Shown: positions 61,401-64,000 of the stretch, one piece after another | How the letters are laid out: every line of letters begins with the position of its first letter | Numbering within the stretch: position 1 is the first letter of the stretch | Origin: Anagrus nilaparvatae | Lineage: Eukaryota; Arthropoda; Insecta; Hymenoptera; Mymaridae | Reading direction: 5' to 3' | DNA: 64,000 nucleotides | Assembly: GCA_022575985.1 (NCBI GenBank) | Contig: JAKSXM010000132.1 | Location: forward strand, 13,516,001 to 13,580,000 | Notes under the pieces: model-generated | Told to the model about the DNA's origin: nothing | What the model saw: only the letters and a program-made list of their open reading frames with translations | Database searches by the model: none | Program-made: the position numbers and the translations under genes

Positions 61401-62171
61401 GAGAAAATAACAACTCCAACTGGCATTCCAACATTTGCATCTGTAAAGCGGTTATCAAATACAAGTTACCAAATTTTAACACCTAATAATGACAATATTA
61501 TTCCTCATAAATCTTTTATAAGTCAACGTAGTAATAGCAATTCAAGTATAGTCTCAAATTCTTCCCAAAATCACAATCAAAAGATTAAAGAAGCATCAAG
61601 TAAAATTGCAAGTTTATGGAAAAAAGTTGAAGAAAATAAAACAAAACAATGCACAGCAAACACTGATACAAGGCAGTGGATTACATCAAATAAGTCAGAA
61701 ATACCTAGTCCAGCAAATAAGCAGAATATTTATAAATTACATAGAAGTTCAACATTTGAAGGAATCGGCAAAAATTCAACACCCCGTGGAACAAAGAATT
61801 CTTTTCAATATAATAGTATTAATTATCGAAATTCATGTGACTTTAGTAGTGTTACTGATAAAAATAAAGAAGTAGTTAATAATGTTATGAGGCGAAAAAG
61901 TAATGCAGAAACTTCTGTGACTGAATCCGATACATCCAAACGTATATCAAGACTAGGATCCTTCATTACTGTAGAATCAAATGATTCAGGAATTTCTAAT
62001 CATTTAATTCCTCGAGGTCCTACATCTGCAATTGTTCAACCTTATAATTATACCCCTAGATGTCAAGAATCATTAGTGAAAAACCATCCCGTTGAAATTA
62101 AAGAACAAACAAACGTTAAAGAATTTAAATCTAATATAATAACAGCTTCAACAAAAGTAACAACAGTTTAA
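10308..62171 (+). CDS. Apc: Adenomatous polyposis coli homologue (whole gene, 14 coding exons)
   Basis: Coding exons: 10308-10476, 17990-18077, 18149-18272, 53327-53722, 54833-55027, 55091-55807, 55874-56568, 56648-57651, 57756-57936, 57997-58096, 58163-59000, 59068-59431, 59891-61224, 61294-62171. They sum to 7083 nt, 2360 residues plus stop; every junction is GT..AG and phase-consistent. APC is the scaffold of the beta-catenin destruction complex (Wnt pathway) and a microtubule/cortex regulator. Visible parts: N-terminal coiled coil (about 9-35), armadillo domain (about 335-790), one clear 15-residue beta-catenin repeat (about 1030-1048), a degenerate 20-residue repeat (about 1264-1300), a weak SAMP-like motif (about 1323), the RDPDAMIASLDRLTATLVQQ block (about 1376), basic region, SxIP motifs (1814, 2111, 2203) and C-terminal VTTV. 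Length is near Drosophila Apc (about 2400) and below human (2843). Two JHBP genes lie in intron 3. Confidence 0.95.
10477..11634. other. Apc intron 1, 5' part
   Basis: Contains a less AT-rich patch (10620-11230) with a 120-codon frame and a 19-base-pair hairpin at about 11046-11098 (GACCACGCCAACTCC / GGAGCTGGCGCAGTC). No protein family recognised; probably repeat-derived. Confidence 0.45.
11635..11870 (+). pseudogene. Reverse transcriptase fragment, 5' piece
   Basis: Reads LVTAVVLLKNRKAPGPDGIP then TEILMIAAHECPQFILYMYS, the motif just before RT domain 1 in R1/Jockey-type non-LTR elements. It ends at a transposon insertion; its continuation is at 13926. Confidence 0.85.
11871..13925. mobile_element. 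2055 bp palindromic element with 8 bp target duplication
   Basis: Begins TAGACTGCCAAAAAAAAA and ends in the reverse complement. Perfect 8 bp direct repeats ATGTACAG flank it (11863-11870 and 13926-13933). The whole element folds on itself around 12898, two arms of about 1.03 kb with few mismatches. No open frame. The 8 bp duplication fits hAT or P-type transposition. It splits a reverse transcriptase relic. Its inner half shares sequence with foldbacks at 5.2, 20.9 and 52.6 kb. Confidence 0.9.
13926..14515 (+). pseudogene. Reverse transcriptase fragment, 3' piece
   Basis: Continues in frame after one copy of the 8 bp duplication: AGAFSKLWKRARLILISKGKG, then after a frameshift LSPREYGFRRGKSTID and KIILLVTLDVKNALNSARRS. 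These are RT motifs 1-2. Later sequence is broken and ends near DTFTVGYAK, a remnant of the YADD region. Diverged from the other two RT copies. Confidence 0.85.
14641..15400 (+). repeat. Satellite-like tandem array with 182 bp higher-order unit
   Basis: The marker AGCTCTTCTAGCAACTT recurs at about 14658, 14761, 14841, 14943, 15023, 15125, 15205 and 15307. The steps are 103, 80, 102, 80, 102, 80, 102. The long monomer carries an additional 22 bases (TTAGATACTTTTGAAAACGG type). The array begins right after the third reverse transcriptase relic. Confidence 0.88.
15401..16289. other. Apc intron 1, repeat-like DNA
   Basis: Includes patches such as CCCCCCTGGGGAGACC near 15814, like the end of the GGGGAGACC foldback family, so decayed element sequence is likely. 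The overlapping short frames are not supported as genes. Confidence 0.4.
16290..17360. mobile_element. Element with long terminal inverted repeats (TTACGGGTAGAG)
   Basis: Ends TTACGGGTAGAGTCCGATCT and its reverse complement; arms of about 285 bases each (16290-16575 and 17080-17360). The arms contain repeated subpalindromes of the CTAGGTTTATCC / GGATAAACCTAG type. The unpaired core holds a minus-strand frame (16600-16899). Target duplication is not clear. Confidence 0.8.
16600..16899 (-). CDS. Unrecognised ORF in core of the 16.3-17.4 kb element
   Basis: 99 codons on the minus strand; contains STEKKTLRQLEIMASKFGSQ and VFQRCIANKVAKLINASTNQ. The amphipathic pattern looks more protein-like than the AT-rich shadows nearby. 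I do not recognise a family. It might be a captured exon or transposase remnant, or chance. Confidence 0.25.
   Translation of the reverse strand: MYKLANYHRTIEEKFSRNQFTLTNANHIDDSKVSTEKKTLRQLEIMASKFGSQVFQRCIANKVAKLINASTNQMDSNATQNVIAVCLVQINNNKFIYCS
17362..17477. mobile_element. Small GC-rich foldback
   Basis: ATACCCGAATAGAATC ... GATTCTATTCGGGTAT, 116 bases, arms GAAGTATGGGCCGATC / GATCAGCCCATACTTC. The loop is a run of GGCC/GATC-type repeats (CCGGGCCAGATC). Directly abuts the larger element ending at 17360. Confidence 0.75.
17478..17989. other. Apc intron 1, 3' end
   Basis: Contains the short palindrome-like text CGAGTGAGCGTAGCGAACGA at 17681-17700, a motif with partial echoes near 22395 and 53880. 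Otherwise AT-rich. Confidence 0.45.
17990..18077 (+). CDS. Apc: Apc exon 2
   Basis: An 88 base exon between a TTTAG acceptor and a GTAAGA donor. It enters in phase 1 and leaves in phase 2, giving GKSLSSTVMKPL and a Ser-rich stretch ending LSPLEE. No domain is recognised. It is supported because it restores the frame exactly between exons 1 and 3. Confidence 0.75.
18149..18272 (+). CDS. Apc: Apc exon 3
   Basis: Separated from exon 2 by a 71 base intron and ending in phase 0 at CG|GTATGT. It reads NLILPPRLPE then SRLNAWREKNRRLMHS, a short charged segment that may be helical. It is the last exon before the 35 kb intron. Confidence 0.75.
18273..19686. other. Start of Apc intron 3
   Basis: AT-rich, with CCCCCTACGCGCTAAAACGC near 18668 as the only GC-rich patch. 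No gene seen. Confidence 0.45.
19687..19790. repeat. Hairpin
   Basis: CATATTTTCTAACTGATTAT continues to a short loop near 19735, then returns as ATAATCAGTTAGAAAATATG. Stem about 45 bases, nearly perfect. Small MITE or hairpin; no evidence of a miRNA. Confidence 0.65.
19810..20215 (+). mobile_element. Helentron/HINE-like element 1 (plus orientation)
   Basis: Carries G-rich tract text (AGGGGGGGAAGTGAAATGG), ACTTAGG-type repeats, the palindrome AACATGTTCCATG at 20162-20174, and a terminal hairpin GGTTGTGTG..CCACAAATC near 20180-20203. The 5' end is not identified. A Harbinger-type MITE is nested in it. Confidence 0.6.
19865..20007. mobile_element. Harbinger-like MITE nested in HINE-like element 1
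   Basis: 143 bases, ends GGGAGCATTCAGACGAGAAA and its reverse complement, flanked by TTA direct repeats (19862-19864, 20008-20010). The TTA duplication with GGG ends fits the PIF/Harbinger superfamily. Confidence 0.8.
20484..20778 (-). mobile_element. Helentron/HINE-like element 2
   Basis: On the minus strand: 5' palindrome ATCATGGAACATGTTCAT (20764-20778 side), C/G tract, then ACATGTTCCATGT and a terminal hairpin GGTTGTGTTAACACACAAACC ending near 20484. The core is shorter than in copies 3 and 5. Confidence 0.65.
20880..21440. mobile_element. Solo arm of the shared foldback core
   Basis: Matches the centre and right arm of the 5.2 kb and 12 kb foldbacks (GCAGATATGATAATTTAAA at the centre, AACCAAATGTCC-type mirrored text, GCGTTATTTGGAAAATTGCC, AGAAGGCGCGTTAGAATAAA). 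No left arm is present. Confidence 0.65.
21441..22748. other. Apc intron 3, unassigned
   Basis: Moderately complex sequence between the solo foldback arm and the composite foldback. Decayed transposon DNA is likely, but no motif is recognised. Confidence 0.4.
22749..24946. mobile_element. Composite foldback / DNA element
   Basis: Outer ends TAGTCCAGAAGCTATATGTT (22749) and the reverse complement near 24946, paired over about 70 bases including TTTTGCAAGGCTA. Inside is a long palindrome at 23731-24881. The intervening 22830-23730 has no clear partner, so the right arm may have been replaced by the inner palindrome. Confidence 0.6.
23731..24881. repeat. 1.15 kb palindrome
   Basis: ATGAGCAATTATTTTAAAAT returns as its reverse complement at 24881. 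The arms pair almost completely around 24306 (GAGGGCACATCGATATGACC against its mirror; CGCCGATTTCTTGTTCACG mirrored). Non-coding foldback element. Confidence 0.85.
24947..27751. other. Apc intron 3, AT-rich
   Basis: (AC)n at 25317-25329 and (AT)n at 26574-26586. A decayed HINE-like 5' end (AACATAGAACATATGTTTAT on the minus strand) lies at about 27578-27597, and module-like GACCCAAAAAACCTAC at 27249. No gene. Confidence 0.5.
27752..27955. mobile_element. MITE with AAATACCCTATGGT ends
   Basis: AAATACCCTATGGTGATTAT at the left and TACCATATAGGGTATTTT at the right, core made of CGTAAATTTACGAT-type repeats. Lies at the outer border of the left JHBP arm. Confidence 0.65.
28334..29373 (-). CDS. takeout / JHBP-family protein, copy 2 (left arm of inverted duplication)
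   Basis: Exons on the minus strand: 29313-29373, 28788-29168, 28557-28706, 28334-28482; 741 nt, 246 residues, all introns phase 1. Signal peptide MRLLIAICLFALLQNTFAEI, then the cysteine pair (GCKRGLDVEVFNQC), IPRLDPYVIPQI, LEARVVLRVPAVS, ADYNLEGKILAFKLP and the C-terminal VDKHYV. Expected to be a secreted carrier of a hydrophobic ligand. It lies antisense inside intron 3 of Apc. It is the mirror image of copy 3 (coordinates sum to 62528 throughout the gene), and the translated stretches I compared are identical. Intact, so probably functional or very recently duplicated. Confidence 0.92.
29445..29453 (-). promoter_or_regulatory. TATA box of JHBP copy 2
   Basis: Mirror image of the TATATAAAG at 33075-33083, with the same spacing to its ATG at 29373. 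Confidence 0.5.
30656..31070 (+). pseudogene. hAT-type transposase relic, internally deleted
   Basis: The first frame (30656-30856) reads IIYLSGSKKGKKRKLKE and runs to a stop, resembling the N-terminus of hAT/ZMYM-like transposases. A +1-shifted frame from 30897 reads SNNSAERAFSKVN, two stops, then MEEDTLNERTILNSEF to a stop at 31070. SAERAFSK followed by the TLNE segment is the hAT C-terminal dimerisation signature. The catalytic middle is missing, so this is a dead deletion derivative. It sits in the spacer of the JHBP inverted duplication. Confidence 0.75.
31184..31415. mobile_element. TA-flanked MITE with CACGGAGAAAAATA termini
   Basis: Inverted ends CACGGAGAAAAATA ... TATTTTTCTCCGTG bounded by TA on both sides, total about 230 bases with no coding capacity. 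TA duplication and size fit a Tc1/mariner-type MITE. A decayed relative lies near 46635-46815. Confidence 0.75.
31552..32173. mobile_element. Modular foldback element (TA / CTCCAGTC ends)
   Basis: Ends TACTCTAGTC and GACTGGAGTA, TA on both sides. The arms pair over their length (GGTTGTATTTTCACTGG near both ends) and contain several copies of a module with GGTTTTTTGGGTCGCTGA: three forward (31618, 31759, 31898) and two reverse (about 31988, 32094). No open frame of interest. Same family as 1-804 and 51327-51655. Confidence 0.8.
33075..33083 (+). promoter_or_regulatory. TATA box of JHBP copy 3
   Basis: TATATAAAG, 72-80 bases upstream of the ATG at 33155. Confidence 0.5.
33155..34194 (+). CDS. 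takeout / JHBP-family protein, copy 3 (right arm of inverted duplication)
   Basis: Exons 33155-33215, 33360-33740, 33822-33971, 34046-34194; 246 residues, same phases and same protein as copy 2. The start codon opens the signal peptide and follows a TATA box by about 80 bases. Sense to Apc inside its third intron. The two copies are head to head, 3.8 kb between start codons. Differences from copy 2 are seen only in the 3' flank beyond about 34235. Confidence 0.92.
34731..35085. mobile_element. Related MITE, one end only
   Basis: Starts AAAAATACCCTATGGTAAAT and continues with the same TAAATTTACGA-type core, but no matching right end is seen. Outside the right JHBP arm. Confidence 0.5.
35127..35604. 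repeat. Foldback with 17 G tract
   Basis: TTTTCAGTATTTGG (35127-35140) mirrors CCAAATACTGAAAA (35591-35604). GAATTCTAGG-type text and ATCGTAGG..AAAG mirror around about 35355. A run of 17 G (35269-35285) occurs on one arm only, against CCACCC on the other. Confidence 0.7.
35605..40171. other. Apc intron 3, unassigned
   Basis: AT-rich with two less AT-rich islands (38100-38350 and 39160-39290) that look like old repeats. No gene, RNA or defined element. Confidence 0.45.
40172..40672 (-). mobile_element. Helentron/HINE-like element 3
   Basis: Bounded by AACATGGAACATGTTTATAG (minus strand, 5' side, 40652-40672) and the terminal hairpin ending ACCGGTTATAAGT at 40172. Internal 24 bp tandem repeats (CCCTAAACCTGAATTATTCC type, 40330-40500) and three C-tract repeats (GACCCCCCCCCTTAAATAGG, 40553-40628). 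The 24 bp repeats give a meaningless 8-residue repeat ORF. Confidence 0.75.
41184..41335. repeat. Short foldback
   Basis: AAGTATTTTACTTGCGAGAA and AATTTTTCTCGCAAGTGAAA are inverted ends of a 150 base unit; no clear target duplication. Confidence 0.5.
41873..42212 (+). mobile_element. Helentron/HINE-like element 4
   Basis: Starts AACATGGAACATGTTCATTG, has G tracts (41922-41952), ACTTAGAATA-type repeats, then AAACATGTTCCATG and the hairpin GGTTGTGTAGTTACACAAACC, ending near 42212. Plus orientation, shortest full copy. Confidence 0.75.
42213..43575. other. Apc intron 3 before the candidate alternative exon
   Basis: A GC-richer patch at 42220-42330 is unrecognised. TCAG repeats at 43416-43430 and 43500-43575 could form the promoter/5' UTR of the candidate exon. 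Confidence 0.35.
43576..43872 (+). CDS. Candidate alternative first coding exon of Apc
   Basis: An open frame of 99 codons starts with ATG in an A-rich context (AAAAATGCC) and reaches a strong donor AAG|GTAAGA exactly in phase 0, the phase of Apc exon 4 (53327). The stop would come two codons after the donor, so the frame makes sense as a spliced exon. The peptide is Asn/Asp/Lys-rich (begins MPSEKNNIINNN, ends YYHDYNDK) with no recognised domain. Splicing to exon 4 would give a protein of about 2332 residues without the coiled coil. The region upstream has a repeated TCAG motif (43416-43430) that resembles initiator sequence. Low complexity means it could be chance; the strong donor and matching phase are the arguments for it. 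Confidence 0.4.
43873..45276. other. Apc intron 3, AT-rich
   Basis: No gene or element seen between the candidate exon donor and HINE-like element 5. Confidence 0.45.
45277..45922 (-). mobile_element. Helentron/HINE-like element 5
   Basis: Minus orientation from AACATGGAACATGTTTATAG (45902-45922) to the hairpin ACACAACC/GGTTTGTGT ending in ACCGGTCATAAGT at 45277. Core: about twelve 25 bp repeats (TACTTCTGCACCAAAGGTCT type, 45385-45718) and four or five C-tract repeats (45739-45872). Confidence 0.78.
46635..46815 (-). mobile_element. Decayed copy of the CACGGAG MITE
   Basis: GGTTAATTTTAGTAAAACGG and TTTATAATGTAAACATAA match the inverse of the inside of the MITE at 31184-31415. Termini not recognisable. 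Confidence 0.55.
48100..50030 (+). repeat. 175 bp tandem repeats, interrupted
   Basis: CCATTTATTTTAGCTTTTGA type starts at 48166, 48342 and 48517, about 175 apart. The array resumes after the nested element at 49787 and ends with a partial copy near 49948. Units contain GAAAAATCGATTTT and AAGGAAATCTATTA. The reading frames through it are artefacts. Confidence 0.75.
48533..49786. mobile_element. 1254 bp palindromic element nested in the larger foldback
   Basis: Ends GGGTAATTCCATGGATAAAA and its reverse complement, flanked by TTTA direct repeats (48529-48532 and 49787-49790). The arms mirror almost fully around 49160. The insertion breaks a 175 bp tandem unit cleanly, so it is younger than the host element. 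Confidence 0.85.
50659..51326. other. Apc intron 3, AT-rich
   Basis: Homopolymer-rich sequence between two foldback elements; nothing else seen. Confidence 0.5.
51327..51655. mobile_element. Short modular foldback element
   Basis: TACTCCAGTCAATATACGG start and GACTGGAGTA end, one forward module (GGTTTTTTGGGTCGTCGA near 51394) and one reverse (TCAGCGACCCAAAAATC near 51567). TA at both ends. Smallest of three family members here. Confidence 0.8.
51656..52569. other. Apc intron 3, AT-rich
   Basis: No gene or repeat recognised before the foldback core at 52570. Confidence 0.5.
52570..53070. mobile_element. Left arm and centre of the shared foldback core
   Basis: Same order as the 5.2 kb and 12 kb foldbacks (AATACTTCTCGTTAGTCTCA, AATAAACCAAATGGCA, ATGACCAATTTTTAG), then the centre near 52930 and part of a return arm. 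Ends before Apc exon 4. Confidence 0.65.
53327..53722 (+). CDS. Apc: Apc exon 4: Ser-rich linker
   Basis: Encodes residues 128-259, phase 0 at both ends (acceptor TTTTCAG, donor GAG|GTAAAC). The frame begins ELQQNFQHSPLRRRPVSL and is rich in Ser/Thr/Pro. It is the common 5' junction for both possible Apc isoforms. The open frame runs on to 53950 past the donor, but that extension enters a repeat-like sequence and is not taken as coding. Confidence 0.85.
53723..54832. other. Apc intron 4
   Basis: The first 230 bases stay open in the exon 4 frame but include repeat-like text (GTCTGCACTCGCTTGTGCAT). The rest is AT-rich. Confidence 0.55.
54833..55027 (+). CDS. Apc: Apc exon 5
   Basis: A 65-codon exon, phase 0 on both sides, starting SYCKSGKNLELE and ending HIGLLATMQN before GTAAGA. 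It links the Ser-rich region to the armadillo domain; the only intron after it is 63 bases. No motif recognised inside. Confidence 0.88.
55091..55807 (+). CDS. Apc: Apc exon 6: armadillo domain, first half
   Basis: 239 codons, phase 0 on both sides. Contains TKMDVVYSLLSMLGSVEGG, MRQSGCIPLLIQL, GRREARVLRLLEQLREYC, MKLSFDESHRHAMCLLGG and LRRYAGMALTNLTFGDGNNK, which match the start of the APC armadillo superhelix almost residue for residue. This domain binds Asef/ARHGEF4, KAP3, IQGAP and AMER1 in other animals. The frame continues a few codons past the donor (GTAATT) to a stop at 55819, marking the exon end. Confidence 0.97.
55874..56568 (+). CDS. Apc: Apc exon 7: armadillo domain, second half
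   Basis: Begins VSQLQSSSDDLRQVTASVLR and includes NLSWRADSSSKQTLREVG, LKSILSALWNLSAHC, GGILRNVSSHIA, ACGALWNLSARCPQDQ and MISMGSSAALKNLLSARP. These are the most conserved APC armadillo repeats. Ends in phase 2 inside MARK, which continues as QKALEQEID in exon 8, matching human VRKQKALEAELD. Confidence 0.97.
56648..57651 (+). CDS. Apc: Apc exon 8: 15-residue beta-catenin repeat region
   Basis: Enters in phase 2 and leaves in phase 1, about 335 codons. The first residues complete the conserved (R)KQKALEQEID segment after the armadillo domain. Near residue 1033, EQPSNYSLKYSEQ matches the constitutive 15-residue beta-catenin-binding repeat (human TPINYSLKYSDEQ). I see only this one copy, whereas vertebrate APC has three or four. 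The rest is Ser/Lys/Asn-rich linker. Confidence 0.93.
57756..57936 (+). CDS. Apc: Apc exon 9
   Basis: A 181 base exon (phase 1 in, phase 2 out) with acidic, Ser-rich sequence such as IVEDDLKIAKIRPNSL and ESIESYSHSTES. Possible phosphorylation region; no certain 15- or 20-residue repeat. Confidence 0.85.
57997..58096 (+). CDS. Apc: Apc exon 10
   Basis: A 100 base exon between TTTTCAG and CAG|GTAATA, phase 2 in and 0 out, reading TYTSLEETTSENKLSRYK. Flanking introns are only 60-66 bases, as in the whole 3' half of the gene. Confidence 0.85.
58163..59000 (+). CDS. Apc: Apc exon 11: degenerate 20-residue / SAMP-like repeats and RDPDAM block
   Basis: 279 codons. YYTVQETYT followed by CTLSYLSIDD (residues about 1266-1300) resembles a stretched 20-residue beta-catenin repeat (TYCVEDTP...SSLSSLS). 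ALLELCIKTGKM near 1323 resembles the axin-binding SAMP context (LxECIxSAM) but lacks the core SAMP residues. RDPDAMIASLDRLTATLVQQ and ETWNEDSANDISFPSISVS form a block that I recall as conserved in insect APC proteins. It ends with INPPSTMGSLVSLS and a donor in phase 1. Confidence 0.93.
59068..59431 (+). CDS. Apc: Apc exon 12
   Basis: Phase 1 in, phase 2 out. Contains a second PPS motif (VKPPSMMDEILDYGDSMENS) of the NPPSxMDEL type repeated in APC proteins, plus LPIGVVARRALCLEQNRTNS. It is followed by the longest intron of the 3' half (459 bases). Confidence 0.9.
59891..61224 (+). CDS. Apc: Apc exon 13: basic region with SxIP motif
   Basis: About 445 codons. A third INPPSLFNEV motif comes first. 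Two basic repeats follow (RLTPKQKRQLAKERYKTY and KLTPKQRRQEDRARF). SGIP at residue 1814 lies in a Ser/Lys-rich setting (VKSGIPSFRKFTSK), the form of an EB1-binding SxIP motif. KGPRIVKPG near 1918 and ERQGTFTKDEP near 2036 match the human basic domain (KGPRILKPG; VRQSTFIKEAP). The domain is expected to bind microtubules and actin. Confidence 0.95.
61294..62171 (+). CDS. Apc: Apc exon 14: C-terminus with EB1 motifs and PDZ ligand
   Basis: The final exon enters in phase 1 and stops at TAA 62169-62171. TGIP (residue 2111) and SEIP (2203) are two more [ST]xIP motifs in basic Ser/Pro-rich sequence. KIASLWKKVEENK, LGSFITVESND and QPYNYTPR align with human KGTWRKIKENE, LNSFIQVDAPD and TPFNYNPS. The last residues, KVTTV, form a class I PDZ ligand like the human VTSV terminus that binds DLG1. 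Confidence 0.95.
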
Positions 62172-64000
62172 AAAATATTTTTAGAACCTAATTATTTTAA
62201 AACATTTCAGTACAAGAATGAAAAAACTTGTACTTAAAAATATTATTAAACTTTTATTAAATTTAATTTTTTCATTTTTAAAAGAAAAATAATTAAATTT
62301 CTTTATTTATAAGTAAAAAATTCCAGAATTTGAAATACTTAGTTAAAATTTTTTTCTTTTAATAAAAAAATCTTTTTTAATCAATACATTCATTCAAAAA
62401 AAAAATAAACTTTTCATGTTCTAATCAAATGATTAAAATCTTTTTTATTTGGATATTAAAAATTTCCAAAAATTTTTATTATAAGAAAATACAGAAATAT
62501 GCCAAAAATTAAAATAATATTAGCTTGTGTATAGAATATTTCTTGTGTTTGTTATAAAAAAAAACTCCTGTATATACCTAAATTTAGTAATTTTTTTTAA
62601 ATATATTTATTGCTTTTTTTTTTTTCATATCTAAAATGCCAAAATTTCCAATAACTATTGGTGTTTTTAAAAATAAGGAAAGCTTATTTATAGTAATCAT
62701 TTTGTATATAAAAAGAACAAAGAAAAATTAGTTTTAAAAAACTTAGCATTTAATGTAAAAGTTACAAAACAAAATTAAAATTATTCTTTAAAAAACTTGC
62801 TTAGATTTAAAAAATACCATTTTATTATAGCTAATATAATTTTTGTTATCCTAAAGTTATTTCTTTTAAAGACTGATATATAGAGAATAAAAATAGTTGA
62901 AAATTAATCATTTCTATAATTTTTCAATAATATAAACAATAGTGACCTGCTTTAAAACATGACATCAATTTTTTTTTTTTCAATATAGTGGAAGCAAATT
63001 AGACACAAAAGTCACTGAAAAAGGATGTAAAAGGGAAGTGCAATTTTTTTTTTTTTTTGTGTTTAATATACATATGTAAGAAAGAATCTGATTTTTTTTG
63101 TTTCCCGGAGGACTGCTTCGCCAGATATGGGGCAAAAACTACTTTTTTGCTAAATTTTAAGAAGTTTGCTATCGAATTTTGTCATATCTCTGGTTAAAAT
63201 GGTCATAAAAAAAAAAAAAAAAAATGGAAAATTTTCGTAATTGGACAGAGACTAGAACTAATTGGGTGGGGTTCCTATTAAAATACACCCTAACCTCCAA
63301 AAATCCAATTTTGTCCAATTAAAAAATTTTTTTTAATAACTTGGGCAAAAATAATCAGATTTTTATGAAAATCTCAGGAAATATGTATTTTAATGACGGG
63401 ACCATGAGGTAAAATTTTTGTGAAAAAATTTTTTTTTTTTTGGCCAAAAATCAAATTTTTTCGCAAAAATTGAGCAATTTTGAAATTAGCGCCATTTTAT
63501 GCAAAAACATGCTAGGGTAATTTTTTTTTTTTTTAAAGTTGCCTTTTTGTATGTACTTTAACCTCAGTACGCGCAAGTATTCGTTAGCTCAATTAAAATG
63601 CCCATTTTAGGAGCAAGAATGAAAAATACCCTATTAATTATTAAATTTTTTTCATTTTTGCCGTATTTAGTGTAATTTGGGGAATTTTTCGGGCTACTTC
63701 TTGCTTATTTTATACAGCATTTAAGTTTTCCTTTTATTCAGTCACAATATTTTCCTTAAAATTTGGCCTAATCTCAAAAATAACGTTTTTTTGGGTCCTG
63801 TCGTCAGGCATGCTATTTAATGCCATAAAAGCTCCATGGAAAAAAATAGCTGGAATTTATGTTTTTTGACCCCCTAAACACGAATCTGAGATCTGTTTTG
63901 CAAAATTCGTGGTCAATTATTTGTTATTAACAATTTATTGCAAAATTTGATAACAATCTAAATGTTAAATATCCTGTAGCTAAAACTATTCAAAATTTTG
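62172..64000. other. Apc 3' UTR and downstream DNA
   Basis: AT-rich 3' UTR, then from about 63100 a different, less AT-rich texture (CCCGGAGGACTGCTTCGCC) typical of interspersed repeats here. No gene seen up to the window end. Confidence 0.45.
62361..62408 (+). terminator. Apc polyadenylation signals (candidates)
   Basis: AATAAA hexamers at 62361-62366 and 62403-62408 lie about 190-240 bases after the stop codon. In such AT-rich DNA hexamers are frequent, so the choice is only positional. Confidence 0.35.

Noticed and set aside
1..64000. tRNA, rRNA or CRISPR-like arrays
   Set aside because: None recognised on reading; the regular repeats found are satellite, HINE cores or foldback modules, and the genome is eukaryotic.

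Overview
The window reads as nuclear DNA of an insect. It is strongly AT-rich, its genes have spliceosomal introns with GT..AG borders, and it carries three genes of the takeout / juvenile-hormone-binding-protein (JHBP) family, which is an arthropod family. It also holds broken R1-like non-LTR retrotransposon copies and many foldback and MITE-type DNA elements. Order cannot be fixed from sequence alone; an AT-rich hymenopteran or hemipteran would fit.

The dominant gene is a complete Adenomatous polyposis coli homologue (Apc) on the + strand. I place 14 coding exons between 10308 and 62171; all intron phases agree and the product is 2360 residues. The first three exons (10308-18272) encode the N-terminal coiled coil and linker. 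A 35 kb intron follows. Exons 4-14 (53327-62171) encode the armadillo domain, one 15-residue beta-catenin repeat, weak 20-residue/SAMP-like motifs, the basic C-terminus with three SxIP-type EB1 motifs, and a C-terminal PDZ ligand (VTTV). An N-rich first-exon candidate at 43576-43872 ends in a phase-0 donor that fits exon 4 and could give a second isoform without the coiled coil.

Three intact four-exon takeout/JHBP genes are present. One lies on the minus strand at 1800-3024, upstream of Apc. The other two (28334-29373 minus, 33155-34194 plus) are the arms of a near-identical inverted duplication of about 1.85 kb inside Apc intron 3, arranged head to head around a 2.67 kb spacer. That spacer holds a hAT-type transposase relic, a TA-flanked MITE and a modular foldback element.

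The rest is accessory DNA. 1-804 is the end of a modular foldback inserted in an R1-like reverse transcriptase relic (805-1372); a second RT relic lies at 9129-9790. A third (11635-14515) is split by a 2055 bp palindromic element with a perfect 8 bp target duplication. 14641-15400 is a satellite with an alternating 80/102 bp higher-order period. Other foldbacks lie at 5164-6321, 16290-17360, 17362-17477, 22749-24946, 35127-35604, 47154-50658 (with another foldback nested in it) and 51327-51655. Five Helentron/HINE-like elements, with a shared subterminal palindrome, C-rich or 24-25 bp tandem cores and a terminal hairpin, lie at about 19.8, 20.5, 40.2, 41.9 and 45.3 kb. I saw no rRNA, tRNA or CRISPR.
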